Assembly (NCBI GenBank): GCA_022773395.1
Contig: JALFBL010000073.1
Coordinates: 1-64,000, forward strand
DNA from: Prevotella sp.
Lineage (GTDB): Bacteria > Bacteroidota > Bacteroidia > Bacteroidales > Bacteroidaceae
DNA length: 64,000 bases
Direction of reading: 5' to 3'
Shown here: in pieces, positions 18,927 to 28,660 of the stretch
How positions within the stretch are numbered: the stretch's first letter is position 1
Layout: each line of letters starts with the position of its first letter
Notes under the pieces: generated by a model
What the model was told of the DNA's origin: nothing
What the model saw: only the letters and a program-made list of their open reading frames with translations
Databases searched by the model: none
Made by a program: the position numbers and the translations under genes

Positions 18927-19634
18927 ATGAAAAAGATGAAAATCAAGAGGACAATACAATTTTTAAAGGACATAAAGGTGAACAACACTCGTGTTTGGTT
19001 TCAAGAGCACAAGGCTGAATATGATGCAGTTCGCAGGGATTTTGAAGAGGGAATAGAATGTGCCCTCCGAAGAATTGCCGAGTTTGACAACAGCATTTCG
19101 CATCTCAGGGTGAAGGATGTCACTTATCGTTTTTATCGGGACACCCGTTTTTCTCCCGACAAGTCGCCTTACAAAACACATTTGGGAGCATATATGGCAG
19201 CGCATGGAAAGAAGGCACTTCATGGGGGATACTACATCCACTTGGAACCCGACCATTGTCTTTTGGCGTGCGGCAACTATTGGTTGCCTACGCATGTGTT
19301 GACCTCCTGTCGCAACGAAATCTTGTCGAATGTGGAGGAATGGAAGCGGGTGGTTGAAAATGAGCGGTTCTTGGAATTGTTTGGCAGGGTGGGTCAAGGC
19401 AATTGGGATGGTGAAAAAGGTTTTGGATTGGAGCATCTGAAAACGGCTCCAAGTGGATTTCCCCGTGACAGTGAGTACGTCCATTATCTGAGAATGAAGA
19501 ACTATTGCTGCTGGACTTCCGTGCCGGATAGATTTTTCGAGAAGGAAAATTGGCTGGATGAAATGGCCGAGATATTTCAGGTAGGAAAGCCGATGATGGA
19601 CTTTATCAATAATGTGATTGACGATTACGAATAG
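18927..19634 (+). CDS. DUF2461 domain-containing protein
   Basis: FLKDIKVNNTRVWFQEHKAEYDAVRRDFE...; YRFYRDTRFSPDKSPYKTHLGAYM. Confidence 0.92.
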   Translation: MKKMKIKRTIQFLKDIKVNNTRVWFQEHKAEYDAVRRDFEEGIECALRRIAEFDNSISHLRVKDVTYRFYRDTRFSPDKSPYKTHLGAYMAAHGKKALHGGYYIHLEPDHCLLACGNYWLPTHVLTSCRNEILSNVEEWKRVVENERFLELFGRVGQGNWDGEKGFGLEHLKTAPSGFPRDSEYVHYLRMKNYCCWTSVPDRFFEKENWLDEMAEIFQVGKPMMDFINNVIDDYE

Positions 19635-19740
19635 AATTTGTGAGGGTTTGCAAATGGATTTGTGGGGGGAGGTGAACCAGATTGGGGTGGTTCGCAAATG
19701 GAATTTTGAAACAGGGAATCGGATTTGTGATGGCTGGGGT

Positions 19741-20805
19741 TTATTGATGGATGATTTCCATCTGCTGGCGTACAGACTCCTGGTGCACTGCCTCGAAAAC
19801 TCGTTTTACGAAAGTGCTGTCCATGCCGCATTGCGAACCTTGTATGCCACGCTTGTCAAGGATTTCCGTGTAGCGGATGGGTTGAAGAACGGTCATGTTG
19901 TGCTCTTTTTTGTATTGCCCAATTTCCCTGCAAACGCGCATGCGCTTTGAAAGCAACTCCATCAATTCATCGTCCAATTCATCGATTTGGTTTCTCAACT
20001 GGAAGATATCTTCTGATGCAATATTCTTGTCGCGTATGACAAGGCCGCTGATGATTTCATCCAGTGCATCGGGTGTGACTTGCTGTTGGGCGTCGCTCCA
20101 TGCTTTGTCGGGTGTGCAGTGGCTTTCAATAATCAGTCCGTCGAATCCCAGATCCATGGCTTGCTGAGATAGAGGGGAAATCAGGTTGCGGTCGCCTCCT
20201 ATGTGACTGGGGTCGCAGATAATGGGAAGTTCTGGTATTCTGCGTCGCAATTCTATCGGGATTTGCCACATAGGCAGGTTGCGGTACACCTGTTTGCCAT
20301 AACTGGAAAAGCCTCGATGAATGGCACCGAGTTTCTTGATGCCGGCTCCATTGAGTCGTTCCAGGGCACCAATCCACAATTCTATGTCAGGGTTGATGGG
20401 ATTTTTGATGAGTACAGGAATGTCAATACCTTTCAGTATATCGGCAATGGCCTGTATGGCAAATGGGTTGGCACTGGTTCGTGCACCTATCCAAAGCATG
20501 TCAATGCCGTGATTTAAACATAGTTCAATATGTTGGGGGGTTGCCACTTCTGTGGTAACGAGCATCCCGGTTTCTTCTTTTACACGTTTGAGCCAGGGCA
20601 GGGCAGATGCGCCATTGCCCTCGAATCCACCAGGTTTTGTGCGGGGTTTCCATACACCTGCACGAAAGATGCGACATCCTTTTTTGGCCAAGAGTCTGGC
20701 TGTTGTCATGACTTGTTCTTCTGTTTCGGCAGAACAGGGGCCTGCAATGACAAATGGCCTTTTTTTATTGCTCGGCAGTTTGATGTGCTCTAACTCCAAT
20801 TCCAT
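19741..20805 (-). CDS. Bifunctional 3-deoxy-7-phosphoheptulonate synthase / chorismate mutase
   Basis: FVIAGPCSAETEEQV..., KPRTKPGGFEG, IICDPSHIGGDR; C-terminal CM helix LRNQIDELDDELMELLSKRMRVCREIGQYK. Confidence 0.95.
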   Translation of the reverse strand: MELELEHIKLPSNKKRPFVIAGPCSAETEEQVMTTARLLAKKGCRIFRAGVWKPRTKPGGFEGNGASALPWLKRVKEETGMLVTTEVATPQHIELCLNHGIDMLWIGARTSANPFAIQAIADILKGIDIPVLIKNPINPDIELWIGALERLNGAGIKKLGAIHRGFSSYGKQVYRNLPMWQIPIELRRRIPELPIICDPSHIGGDRNLISPLSQQAMDLGFDGLIIESHCTPDKAWSDAQQQVTPDALDEIISGLVIRDKNIASEDIFQLRNQIDELDDELMELLSKRMRVCREIGQYKKEHNMTVLQPIRYTEILDKRGIQGSQCGMDSTFVKRVFEAVHQESVRQQMEIIHQ

Positions 20806-20828
20806 AACTTTCGGTGTTCCTTTTCGTT

Positions 20829-21713
20829 TTATGCAAGGGGATTGGCACTTTTATAGACATCGTTCATTTTCTTTTCCAAATCTTCGCTTTCTGTTGCGGG
20901 ATTGATTTCCTGAATCCTTTGCCTGTCGTTTTCAGCGCCAGTAATGTCACCGTTTTTCTCTTTTATTTCCGAACGCTGTTGCAAGGCGTTTGTGTTGAAT
21001 GGATTCAAGTCTATCACCTCATCCAATAAAATCAAAGCTTCTCTATCATTGTCTTTTGCATTCTCAATGCGTGCTTTCAGCATCAGTACATCTTCATTGT
21101 CGGTAGTGTGCTCCATGAGCCATTCGGCATCTTTTTCCGCTCTTTCAATGTCGTCTAGGGCAAGCAAAGTCTCTCCCCGCAACAAATAGGCATCACCGTA
21201 TGTCTCATCTTTTTCGATGGCTTGCGTAAGCATGTCGATAGCTTTTACTGTTTCATCCATTCCCAGAAATGCTTTCGCATAAAGATAACAGGAGAGTGGG
21301 AGAGAGCCGTTTCCTTGTTGGTTGTCGGTTTGCGCTTCATGATTGAGGTCGATAACCTTCCGGCAAGTCTCAGCCATCGTACTGTAATCTTCCTGCATGT
21401 AGGCGACATGGGCCATTCGTATGAGAATGTCTTGATTGTCGGGTTGCACATCAGCCAACTTCTGCAGTTGCTGGAAAGCCCCCTCCAATTCATTGCTGTT
21501 CATCAATGCTCGTGACAGGTAGTCGCGTATTTCGAGATCTTCTTGGATGCCCAAGGCGGCTTCAAAGCATCGGATGGCGTATTCAAACTGTCCCATGCCC
21601 AATGCCTTTACCCCGTCGTATTTCAGAATGTTGAACTTTTTGGCCGCTTCTTCTTTCTCCTTTTTTTCAGGATTCTCTTCCTTGCTGCCGAATAGTGCCT
21701 TTAAAAAACTCAT
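20829..21713 (-). CDS. Tetratricopeptide repeat protein
   Basis: Repeated TPR-like helices (GMGQFEYAIRCFEAALGI, DAYLLRGETLLALDDIERAEKDA). Confidence 0.85.
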   Translation of the reverse strand: MSFLKALFGSKEENPEKKEKEEAAKKFNILKYDGVKALGMGQFEYAIRCFEAALGIQEDLEIRDYLSRALMNSNELEGAFQQLQKLADVQPDNQDILIRMAHVAYMQEDYSTMAETCRKVIDLNHEAQTDNQQGNGSLPLSCYLYAKAFLGMDETVKAIDMLTQAIEKDETYGDAYLLRGETLLALDDIERAEKDAEWLMEHTTDNEDVLMLKARIENAKDNDREALILLDEVIDLNPFNTNALQQRSEIKEKNGDITGAENDRQRIQEINPATESEDLEKKMNDVYKSANPLA

Positions 21714-21852
21714 ATAAATAATGTTGTATGGTTTTCCAGATGTTTTGAATGGATGCCTCCCGCTGTTTGCAACATGCTCTTGGAGGTTTTGTTGAGAAGG
21801 TGGTAAGCCTGCGATTGTTTTTTTCTATGCAGAAGACTCTCCAAGCATTTGC

Positions 21853-21981
21853 TTAGAGAGCTTCATCTTCCGGCTTTTCTATGTTTCTTGTCGATTGCGG
21901 CAAATGGCGTTTCTTTTTCATCCACAAAGCCTTTTTCGCTTCGTACTCTTCCCGATGCTTCTCAAGAAAATTGTCTGCCAT
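21853..21981 (-). CDS. Small basic protein, 42 aa, translationally coupled to the DUF4270 gene
   Basis: MADNFLEKHREEYEAKKALWMKKKRHLPQSTRNIEKPEDEAL*; start overlaps upstream stop as TAATG. Confidence 0.65.
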   Translation of the reverse strand: MADNFLEKHREEYEAKKALWMKKKRHLPQSTRNIEKPEDEAL

Positions 21982-23438
21982 TACCTGTCGTTGAATTTGC
22001 TGTAGATGACATTTACCTTTATATCGCCGTTGGGGTTGTTGGCCCCTCCAACGAGTTTCGTGCTTGTCAACGACATGTCGTTCGCAACTTTTGTAATGAT
22101 TTGTACATTGTCGGCTACAGAGAATGACATTTGTACGGGCACAATTACCACTTTGTTCCAATTGGGATGTGTGGAGGTAAAGTTGTCATCGCCTTTCTTT
22201 TTCTGTTCTGTCATATAACTGATGAGAGCGGAAATGTTGTTGAATGTGTAAGTGTTCTTGTACGAAACTTTGTTGTTGACGGTGGTATGGTCGCGTTCCT
22301 GCACGTAATAAATCTTGTTGTCGGGTAGATGCCCACCTTCAAAGAATGAGTAGAGACTGTCTTTGGGAATCATCAAGAGGTGGAGAGGCGTGTCCAGTCC
22401 GTAATCGGATTGTACGGAATTGTTGATGCGTGTCAGTGATATTTTGACCGTATTCAGCGTATCTTTCTCGTGATTCTTTGTTATTTCGTCCACAGGCAGT
22501 GTAAGTTCGGTAAAAATTCCGGCCGGACTTTTCACGTATGTGCAAGTATTGTCGTTGGCCAGGTCTTGTATCAAGTCCTTTTCATTGCTGATTCGTGTGG
22601 TTTGAAGTACCTCTTCCGTGCCGGAAAGCGATGTAGTACCGACATATACCGAATCTTTTAATGTATAGCGGAAATAAACATTCAACTGGCTGACGTGAAT
22701 GTATGCCATTGAGCCGATACCGTCTTTTGTCTCAAAATAGAAACCTGGGCAAACATTGTGAATGAAGTTGTAGGAATTCTTGAAATTGGCCGGATTCTCA
22801 TAATACTTGTGCATGATGTAGGTTCCGTAGTTTTTGTACGTCTTTCCGTTCTTGTCCGTATAAGGCTCGTTCAAGGTGATGCGGATGCTTTTGGTATTTG
22901 CCGCCGATGCCTCATTTTGGTTTTCAAGCGTGTAAACTTTGTTTTTTCTGATGCCTCCTTCTCTCATATAGCCTTTTGCGATAGGGTCAAAATTAGAGTA
23001 GTAGGTTTCATTTTCTTCCATGGGTCTGCCCATTTCGTGAACTGTCATTTTCATGGTTGAAAGCGAATCGCCGAAAAAAGTCTTGTAGATGAGACGTATT
23101 TCGCACGAGTCTGCAATAACCTCACCGTTCTCTTTGCTGACGATAGAGTCTTTTTCGGGCATGCGGTAGTTTTCGAGAGTATGGAACTGAGCCATGAAAT
23201 GGCCTGTGACGTGCGCTCCTGTTTCCGGGTCTTTTACTTTGCCCAAATATCCTATGTGGCTGCGAGAGTAAACCGAATCGGCAATGATGGAACGTGATTC
23301 CACTTTAAAAGTGTCGGTGGATATTTTCAGTTGGTCTACATTGTCGGTAAGCGATGAACCGATAGTGTCGGTAGTGTCGTCGCAGGCTGTCATTGCAAGT
23401 GCCAGCAATGCTATGCCCATGAATGCTCTTGTTTTCAT
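21981..23438 (-). CDS. DUF4270 family lipoprotein
   Basis: Lipobox LAMTACDDTTDTIGSSL; SIIADSVYSRSHIGYLGKVKDPETGAHVTGHFMAQF. Confidence 0.9.
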   Translation of the reverse strand: MKTRAFMGIALLALAMTACDDTTDTIGSSLTDNVDQLKISTDTFKVESRSIIADSVYSRSHIGYLGKVKDPETGAHVTGHFMAQFHTLENYRMPEKDSIVSKENGEVIADSCEIRLIYKTFFGDSLSTMKMTVHEMGRPMEENETYYSNFDPIAKGYMREGGIRKNKVYTLENQNEASAANTKSIRITLNEPYTDKNGKTYKNYGTYIMHKYYENPANFKNSYNFIHNVCPGFYFETKDGIGSMAYIHVSQLNVYFRYTLKDSVYVGTTSLSGTEEVLQTTRISNEKDLIQDLANDNTCTYVKSPAGIFTELTLPVDEITKNHEKDTLNTVKISLTRINNSVQSDYGLDTPLHLLMIPKDSLYSFFEGGHLPDNKIYYVQERDHTTVNNKVSYKNTYTFNNISALISYMTEQKKKGDDNFTSTHPNWNKVVIVPVQMSFSVADNVQIITKVANDMSLTSTKLVGGANNPNGDIKVNVIYSKFNDR

Positions 23439-23491
23439 TGAATCTACTTAAAAGACGAAATTAAGAATGAATGATTTGTATCAAACGTTTA

Positions 23492-24310
23492 TTATTCTTT
23501 GTTGCCGAGAATTTGTTGGTAGAACTTGTCGTATGCGTCTCCAAATCCATTTTCTCCCGGATAGTTCAAGAGGGGCAGTCCCTTGGCTGCCGCATACTGC
23601 ACCAATTCTTTGTTGACTTCTGTTCCGGCCTCTACGATGCCGTCGGAATAGTCAATCGCCATTTTGCCCAGTTCCACGAAGTCGAATCTGTCACTGTATT
23701 TTTCGAGGAGAGCGGCCTTTGCATCACGGTATTCTACACATCTCTTGAAGTTTTCCCCCAAGTCATTCTTGAGCATTTTGCTGAACAAAGAGGTCACCAC
23801 CTTTGTATTGGCAAATGATGGCTCGTCGTGGTAGGCTGTCTTGATATACAATGGAATAACGGCGCTCATCCAGCCTTGGCATTGAATGATGTCGGGTGTC
23901 CATCTCAGTTTTTTCACCGTCTCCAGCACGCCTCTGGCAAAGAAGATGGCTCTTTCGCCGTTGTCGGGATATTCTTCTCCCGATTCGTCTGCTTCCATCT
24001 GTCGTTTGCTGAAGTAGTCTTCATTGTCGATGAAATATACTTGAATGCGGGTTTGTGGGATTGAGGCAACCTTGATGATCAATGGATGGTCTGTTTCGTC
24101 GATAATGAGCATCATGCGCGAAAGCCGTATCACTTCATGCAATTGTCCCCGGCGTTCGTTGATCGTACCCCATTTCGGCATGAAGGTTCTTATTTCGTAT
24201 CCTTTTTCCTGGATGGTTTGTGGCAGCTGTCGCCCGAGATTGGACAACTCGCTTTCAGGTAAGTACGGTGTGATTTCTTGATTGATGAACAATATCTTCT
24301 TTGCATCCAT
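23492..24310 (-). CDS. Glycogen/starch synthase-like protein, N-terminal domain only
   Basis: KILFINQEITPYLPESELSNLGRQLPQTIQEKGYEIRTFMPKWG...; DIIQCQGWMSAVIPLYIK; only 272 aa. Confidence 0.85.
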   Translation of the reverse strand: MDAKKILFINQEITPYLPESELSNLGRQLPQTIQEKGYEIRTFMPKWGTINERRGQLHEVIRLSRMMLIIDETDHPLIIKVASIPQTRIQVYFIDNEDYFSKRQMEADESGEEYPDNGERAIFFARGVLETVKKLRWTPDIIQCQGWMSAVIPLYIKTAYHDEPSFANTKVVTSLFSKMLKNDLGENFKRCVEYRDAKAALLEKYSDRFDFVELGKMAIDYSDGIVEAGTEVNKELVQYAAAKGLPLLNYPGENGFGDAYDKFYQQILGNKE

Positions 24311-24460
24311 GATGATAATATTTTGATTTGCAAAGTTACAAAATAAAAGTGAAATTCTTTAATGATTTGATTTTAAATAAGCGTTTGTTGCGGTTAATTG
24401 GCATAATTTAAAGACAATTATTGCTTGTTTGGGTAAACAGGTTGTGAATTGGCCATTAAA

Positions 24461-24487
24461 AAAGCCGCTCGATTTTCGAGCGGCTTT
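24461..24487 (-). terminator. Intrinsic terminator of the methylmalonyl-CoA decarboxylase cluster
   Basis: AAAGCCGCTCGA-ttt-TCGAGCGGCTTT. Confidence 0.85.
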
Positions 24488-24493
24488 CCTGTA

Positions 24494-24919
24494 TCATTCC
24501 ACCACGACAAGTGGTGTGTCTTCCATCACGCTGTCGCCAACTTTTACCAGGATGGCTGTCACCTTTCCACTCTTTTCCGCATCGAGGTTGTTGGCCATCT
24601 TCATGGCTTCGAGTACCACTACCGTATCTCCTGCTTTCACTTCGTCGCCTACGGCAACCTTCACCTCGGTAATGACGCCTGGCAGTGGAGCTTTGATGGC
24701 ATGGTCTGTATTGACTGCTGCACTGGATGTTTCTGTTGTTTCAGTAGTTTGAGCTGCAGCCGGATTCACCACAACCTTCTTTTTCTCGGGTTCTGGCTGT
24801 TTTTCCATTTCCACTTCATACTCTTCACCGTTCACAGTCACTTTCACATTGTTCTCAACGATGTCGCCAATAGCGACTTCATATTTTGTTCCGTTGATAA
24901 TATACTTGTATTCTTTCAT
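24494..24919 (-). CDS. Biotin/lipoyl carrier subunit (methylmalonyl-CoA decarboxylase gamma / BCCP-like)
   Basis: C-terminal VLEAMKMANN biotinylation motif, Ala/Pro/Thr linker. Confidence 0.93.
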   Translation of the reverse strand: MKEYKYIINGTKYEVAIGDIVENNVKVTVNGEEYEVEMEKQPEPEKKKVVVNPAAAQTTETTETSSAAVNTDHAIKAPLPGVITEVKVAVGDEVKAGDTVVVLEAMKMANNLDAEKSGKVTAILVKVGDSVMEDTPLVVVE

Positions 24920-24937
24920 ACGTAATGAATATAAAAT

Positions 24938-25096
24938 TTAAGGGTGTTTTGTCATCGTCAATATACGTGACGACCAGTCTGTGTGACGGTCCTGGATAGT
25001 GATGATGCCAGTTTCCTTATCGTGTACGTTATTGCCCTGAAACTCGTGCAGAGCCAGCACTATTGCAGCGTACACATCTTTGTTAGCTACTCCCAT
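24938..25096 (-). CDS. 52-aa protein similar to the C-terminal tail of Bacteroidetes OadG/delta-like subunits
   Basis: MGVANKDVYAAIVLALHEFQGNNVHDKETGIITIQDRHTDWSSRILTMTKHP*; located between mmdA and the biotin carrier. Confidence 0.7.
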   Translation of the reverse strand: MGVANKDVYAAIVLALHEFQGNNVHDKETGIITIQDRHTDWSSRILTMTKHP

Positions 25097-25194
25097 TTTT
25101 ATTGATTTTATTGTGAAAGGAAAGACGAGGAAAGAGCCGTGCTGCTGTCTTCTTCAGATGCGTGCCTGACCGGACCCTTTCCTTTCCCTCTTGT

Positions 25195-26760
25195 TTACAT
25201 CGGTATATTACCGTGCTTTTTATCTGGTAAGTTCTGACGTTTTGTCTCCAGTTGTGCCAGTGCTCTGCAAATGCGGAAACGTGTGTTTCGCGGTTCAATC
25301 ACGTCGTCGATGTAGCCGTATTTTGCTGCTTGGTACGGGTTTGCAAAGAGTTCAGAGTATTCTTCCTCCTTCTCTGCGATGTATGATTTAACGTCTTCGC
25401 CTGCATCCTTCTTGGCTTTGGCTTCTTTTGCATAGAGCACGGCAACGGCACCCGAAGCGCCCATCACTGCAATCTCGGCATTGGGCCAAGCGTAGTTCAC
25501 GTCGGTGCGGAGCTGCTTGCAGCCCATCACGATGTGGCTTCCACCGTAGCTCTTGCGCAGCGTGATGGTGACCTTGGGCACTGTTGCTTCGCCGTAAGCG
25601 TAAAGCAGCTGTGCTCCGTGCAGGATGACAGCGTTGTATTCCTGGCCTGTTCCGGGCAAGAATCCTGGTACGTCCACCAACGAAACGATAGGAATGTTGA
25701 AGGCATCGCAGAAACGAACGAAACGGGCGCCCTTGCGGCTTGCGTTCACGTCGAGCACACCTGCATAGCAAGCGGGCTGGTTGGCAACGATACCAACGCT
25801 CTGTCCGTTGAAGCGAGCGAAACCGACGATGATGTTTTTGGCAAACTTAGGCTGCACTTCAAAGAATTCCCCGTTGTCCACCACGGCACCGATTACCTTG
25901 TACATGTCGTATGCCTTGTTGGGGTCGTCCGGCAGAATTTCGTTGAGCGAATCTTCCATGCGGTTGATGGGGTCGAGGCATTCCTTGCGGGGCGCCTTTT
26001 CCATGTTGTTGGAAGGAATATAGCTGATGAGGGTTTTGATCATCTCGATGGCCTCTTCCTCGGTAGATGCTGTGAAGTGGGTTACGCCGCTCTTTGTGGC
26101 GTGAACGCTTGCTCCGCCCAAGTGTTCCTGGTCAATGTCTTCACCAGTAACGGTCTTTACCACCTTCGGGCCGGTGAGGAACATGTAGGATGTGTTTTCC
26201 ATCATCAGGGTGAAGTCGGTGAGGGCCGGAGAGTAAACCGCACCGCCGGCACACGGGCCGAAGATTCCCGAGATTTGAGGAATGACACCAGATGCAAGAA
26301 TGTTGCGCTCGAAGATTTCTGCATATCCGCCCAAGGCGTTGATGCCTTCCTGGATACGTGCTCCGCCCGAGTCGTTGATACCGATAACGGGAGCACCCAT
26401 CTTCATGCCCAGATCCATCACCTTGCAGATTTTCTCTGCCATGGTTTCCGACAAAGAACCTCCGTTCACGGTGAAATCCTGTGCAAATACGTATACCAGA
26501 CGACCGTCTATGGTTCCGGAGCCGGCAACCACACCGTCTCCGAGGTATTGCTTCTTCTCCATTCCGAAGTTGGTGCAACGGTGCAGCTTGAACATGTCAA
26601 CTTCTTCGAAACTACCTTCGTCCAGCAGCATATCGATGCGTTCACGGGCTGTGTACTTACCACGTGCGTGCTGCTTTTCGATGGCTTTTTCGCCACCACC
26701 AAGACGAGCCTGCTCGCGTTTTGCGATCAGATTCTTGATTTTTTCTAATTGTTTGCTCAT
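25195..26760 (-). CDS. mmdA: Acyl-CoA carboxylase/methylmalonyl-CoA decarboxylase carboxyltransferase subunit
   Basis: [67 protein letters not shown]. Confidence 0.95.
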   Translation of the reverse strand: MSKQLEKIKNLIAKREQARLGGGEKAIEKQHARGKYTARERIDMLLDEGSFEEVDMFKLHRCTNFGMEKKQYLGDGVVAGSGTIDGRLVYVFAQDFTVNGGSLSETMAEKICKVMDLGMKMGAPVIGINDSGGARIQEGINALGGYAEIFERNILASGVIPQISGIFGPCAGGAVYSPALTDFTLMMENTSYMFLTGPKVVKTVTGEDIDQEHLGGASVHATKSGVTHFTASTEEEAIEMIKTLISYIPSNNMEKAPRKECLDPINRMEDSLNEILPDDPNKAYDMYKVIGAVVDNGEFFEVQPKFAKNIIVGFARFNGQSVGIVANQPACYAGVLDVNASRKGARFVRFCDAFNIPIVSLVDVPGFLPGTGQEYNAVILHGAQLLYAYGEATVPKVTITLRKSYGGSHIVMGCKQLRTDVNYAWPNAEIAVMGASGAVAVLYAKEAKAKKDAGEDVKSYIAEKEEEYSELFANPYQAAKYGYIDDVIEPRNTRFRICRALAQLETKRQNLPDKKHGNIPM

Positions 26761-26843
26761 TTTATTATTGTGTTATTTCTGTCGTTTTTTCCTGAACAAT
26801 TCGCATTTTCAGGCTCTTCCGAAGATTTCTGATTGATAAGAAT

Positions 26844-27248
26844 TTAGTGTTCACAAAGTTCTGTCAGGATTCCGCAGGTAGATTTCGGGTGCAGGAATGC
26901 GATGTTGAGCTGTTCTGCTCCCTTGCGCGGTGCCTGGTCGATGAGGCGGATGCCTTTTCCGTCGCATTCTGCCAAAGCGCTGGCCACTCCGTCTTCTATG
27001 CAGAAAGCCACGTGGTGAACGCCTTTGTTTCCTTTGTCAAGCCATTTTTGAATGGTGCTCTCAGGCGATGTCGGTTCAAGCAGTTCCAGTTTGGTCTCAC
27101 CGCATTTCAAGAATGCCGTTTTCACTTTTTGGTCTTCAACCGTTTCTACGGCATAACACTTCAGTCCTAATACTTCCTCGAAGTAGGGCAGAGATTCCTC
27201 GATGCTCTGGACTGCAATTCCTAAATGTTCAATGTGTGATATCTTCAT
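26844..27248 (-). CDS. mce: Methylmalonyl-CoA epimerase
   Basis: MKISHIEHLGIAVQSIEESLPYFEEVLGL; GVHHVAFCIED; HPKSTCGILTELCE. Confidence 0.95.
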   Translation of the reverse strand: MKISHIEHLGIAVQSIEESLPYFEEVLGLKCYAVETVEDQKVKTAFLKCGETKLELLEPTSPESTIQKWLDKGNKGVHHVAFCIEDGVASALAECDGKGIRLIDQAPRKGAEQLNIAFLHPKSTCGILTELCEH

Positions 27249-27420
27249 AATATGAAAATAATAGTTGTGTATTAATAAGTTGCTGCAAAGTTACATAATA
27301 ATTTTTAATGCTCCAACAAAATGGTGGTTTATTTGATGTGGGGCTGGAATAAGTTCCGCATGTTGCCATTGTCGGCCGCCGTGTGGGGTTCGGAGGGCAG
27401 TGGTATTGCTGTCCGGTGTT

Positions 27421-28353
27421 CTATTCTACAACGATTTTGGTTGTCTCTCCTTCTATGCATACCATATAGAGGCCTGGCTGTAGGCGAATGTCGGTTGATG
27501 CGTTTGAAAGCGATGTCGTGGCAACCGGTAGGCCCGATGCCGCGAACACGTTGCAGCGCACGGGTGTGCTGGCGGTATGTGGAAGAAGAATGCGTGCAAA
27601 GCCCTTGTGGCCTTCCACCGTGGCGGCTGGTGCCTGAAGTGTCGGAACGCTGGTGTTGCCGGGCGCGATGACCACCGGCTGTTTGCACACGCCTCCGTCC
27701 AGTGCCACTAGTTCTACAGCCGTTCCGTCTGTATATCCCTTCTGTGCGATGACCGCCCCTTCGGGTTCCTGAATGCGGCAGCCTTCGAGCATGATTTGCC
27801 CGAAGTCGCACAGCGAGCCGTAGCCAGGGCCTTCAGCTTTCAGTGTCGATGCGTTGACAGTGAGTTCCCCGCCCCCTTCCCATGTGGTCAGTCCGTAGAG
27901 ACGTCCTTGGCAGTTGATTGTGCAACCACCGTCGATGATGAGGTTTTTATAATGCGCCATCGTGACGGCTATCGATCCGTTTTCGATGGTCAGGCTTCCT
28001 TGTCCGGTAAAGCGCAGGTGGGTGTCCGAGAAAACCACGAATCCCTCGCCCGTCAGCGTGTTGTTGCCTTTCAAAGCGATGGTGAGCGTGTCTTTCGCCA
28101 CGCCAATATCGAGCAATTTGGGCATGCCATATTCAATCACGGCATTGTCGAGTGTCAGTGTTCGTGTGGCATGGTCATATGCCACTCTTCCCCCTTCTTT
28201 GGTCACGTCTGCAGCATTTTCTGCATTTACTTCAATGCCTGCCACTGTGATTCCGTAGCTTTGTGCGGAAACGGGGGAGAAGGGAAGTAGAGGGAAGAAG
28301 CCCGAAATGAGGGCTGCCGCAAACAAATTCGTTTTCTTTTTCTGTGTAATCAT
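27421..28353 (-). CDS. Secreted hypothetical protein with probable T9SS type A-like sorting domain
   Basis: Signal peptide, beta-rich repeats, C-term CNVFAASGLPVATTSLSNASTDIRLQPGLYMVCIEGETTKIVVE; start set at MITQKKKTNLF. Confidence 0.75.
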   Translation of the reverse strand: MITQKKKTNLFAAALISGFFPLLPFSPVSAQSYGITVAGIEVNAENAADVTKEGGRVAYDHATRTLTLDNAVIEYGMPKLLDIGVAKDTLTIALKGNNTLTGEGFVVFSDTHLRFTGQGSLTIENGSIAVTMAHYKNLIIDGGCTINCQGRLYGLTTWEGGGELTVNASTLKAEGPGYGSLCDFGQIMLEGCRIQEPEGAVIAQKGYTDGTAVELVALDGGVCKQPVVIAPGNTSVPTLQAPAATVEGHKGFARILLPHTASTPVRCNVFAASGLPVATTSLSNASTDIRLQPGLYMVCIEGETTKIVVE

Positions 28354-28634
28354 CTTCTTTTTATTTTTTGTCTTTTGGAAAATTGAATCGTGGGTTTGAC
28401 TTGTTTCATACAGGTTCGGCAGACCATCGGGATCGGCCATTGGAAGCCATTGGCAGAAAACACTGTGGTTTTGTGGCTTTATCGTGCAAGGCGGCATTGT
28501 CGGCTCTTGACCTGATTAACGAGGACAAAGTTACGGAATTATTTTTTGCGACAATCTATTTCTGTTGTTTTTTTGACACGGCAACGGCAAAATATACATG
28601 AGGATGGATTGGTTTTGGGCATGTTGGCACTTGC

Positions 28635-28660
28635 TTGTTGAATTCGCGAAAATTCAACAA
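28635..28660. repeat. Perfect 10-bp inverted repeat
   Basis: TTGTTGAATT-cgcgaa-AATTCAACAA. Confidence 0.85.

Noticed and set aside
25534-26748. 404-aa plus-strand ORF antisense to mmdA
   Set aside because: Shadow ORF opposite a highly conserved carboxyltransferase; no domain signal.
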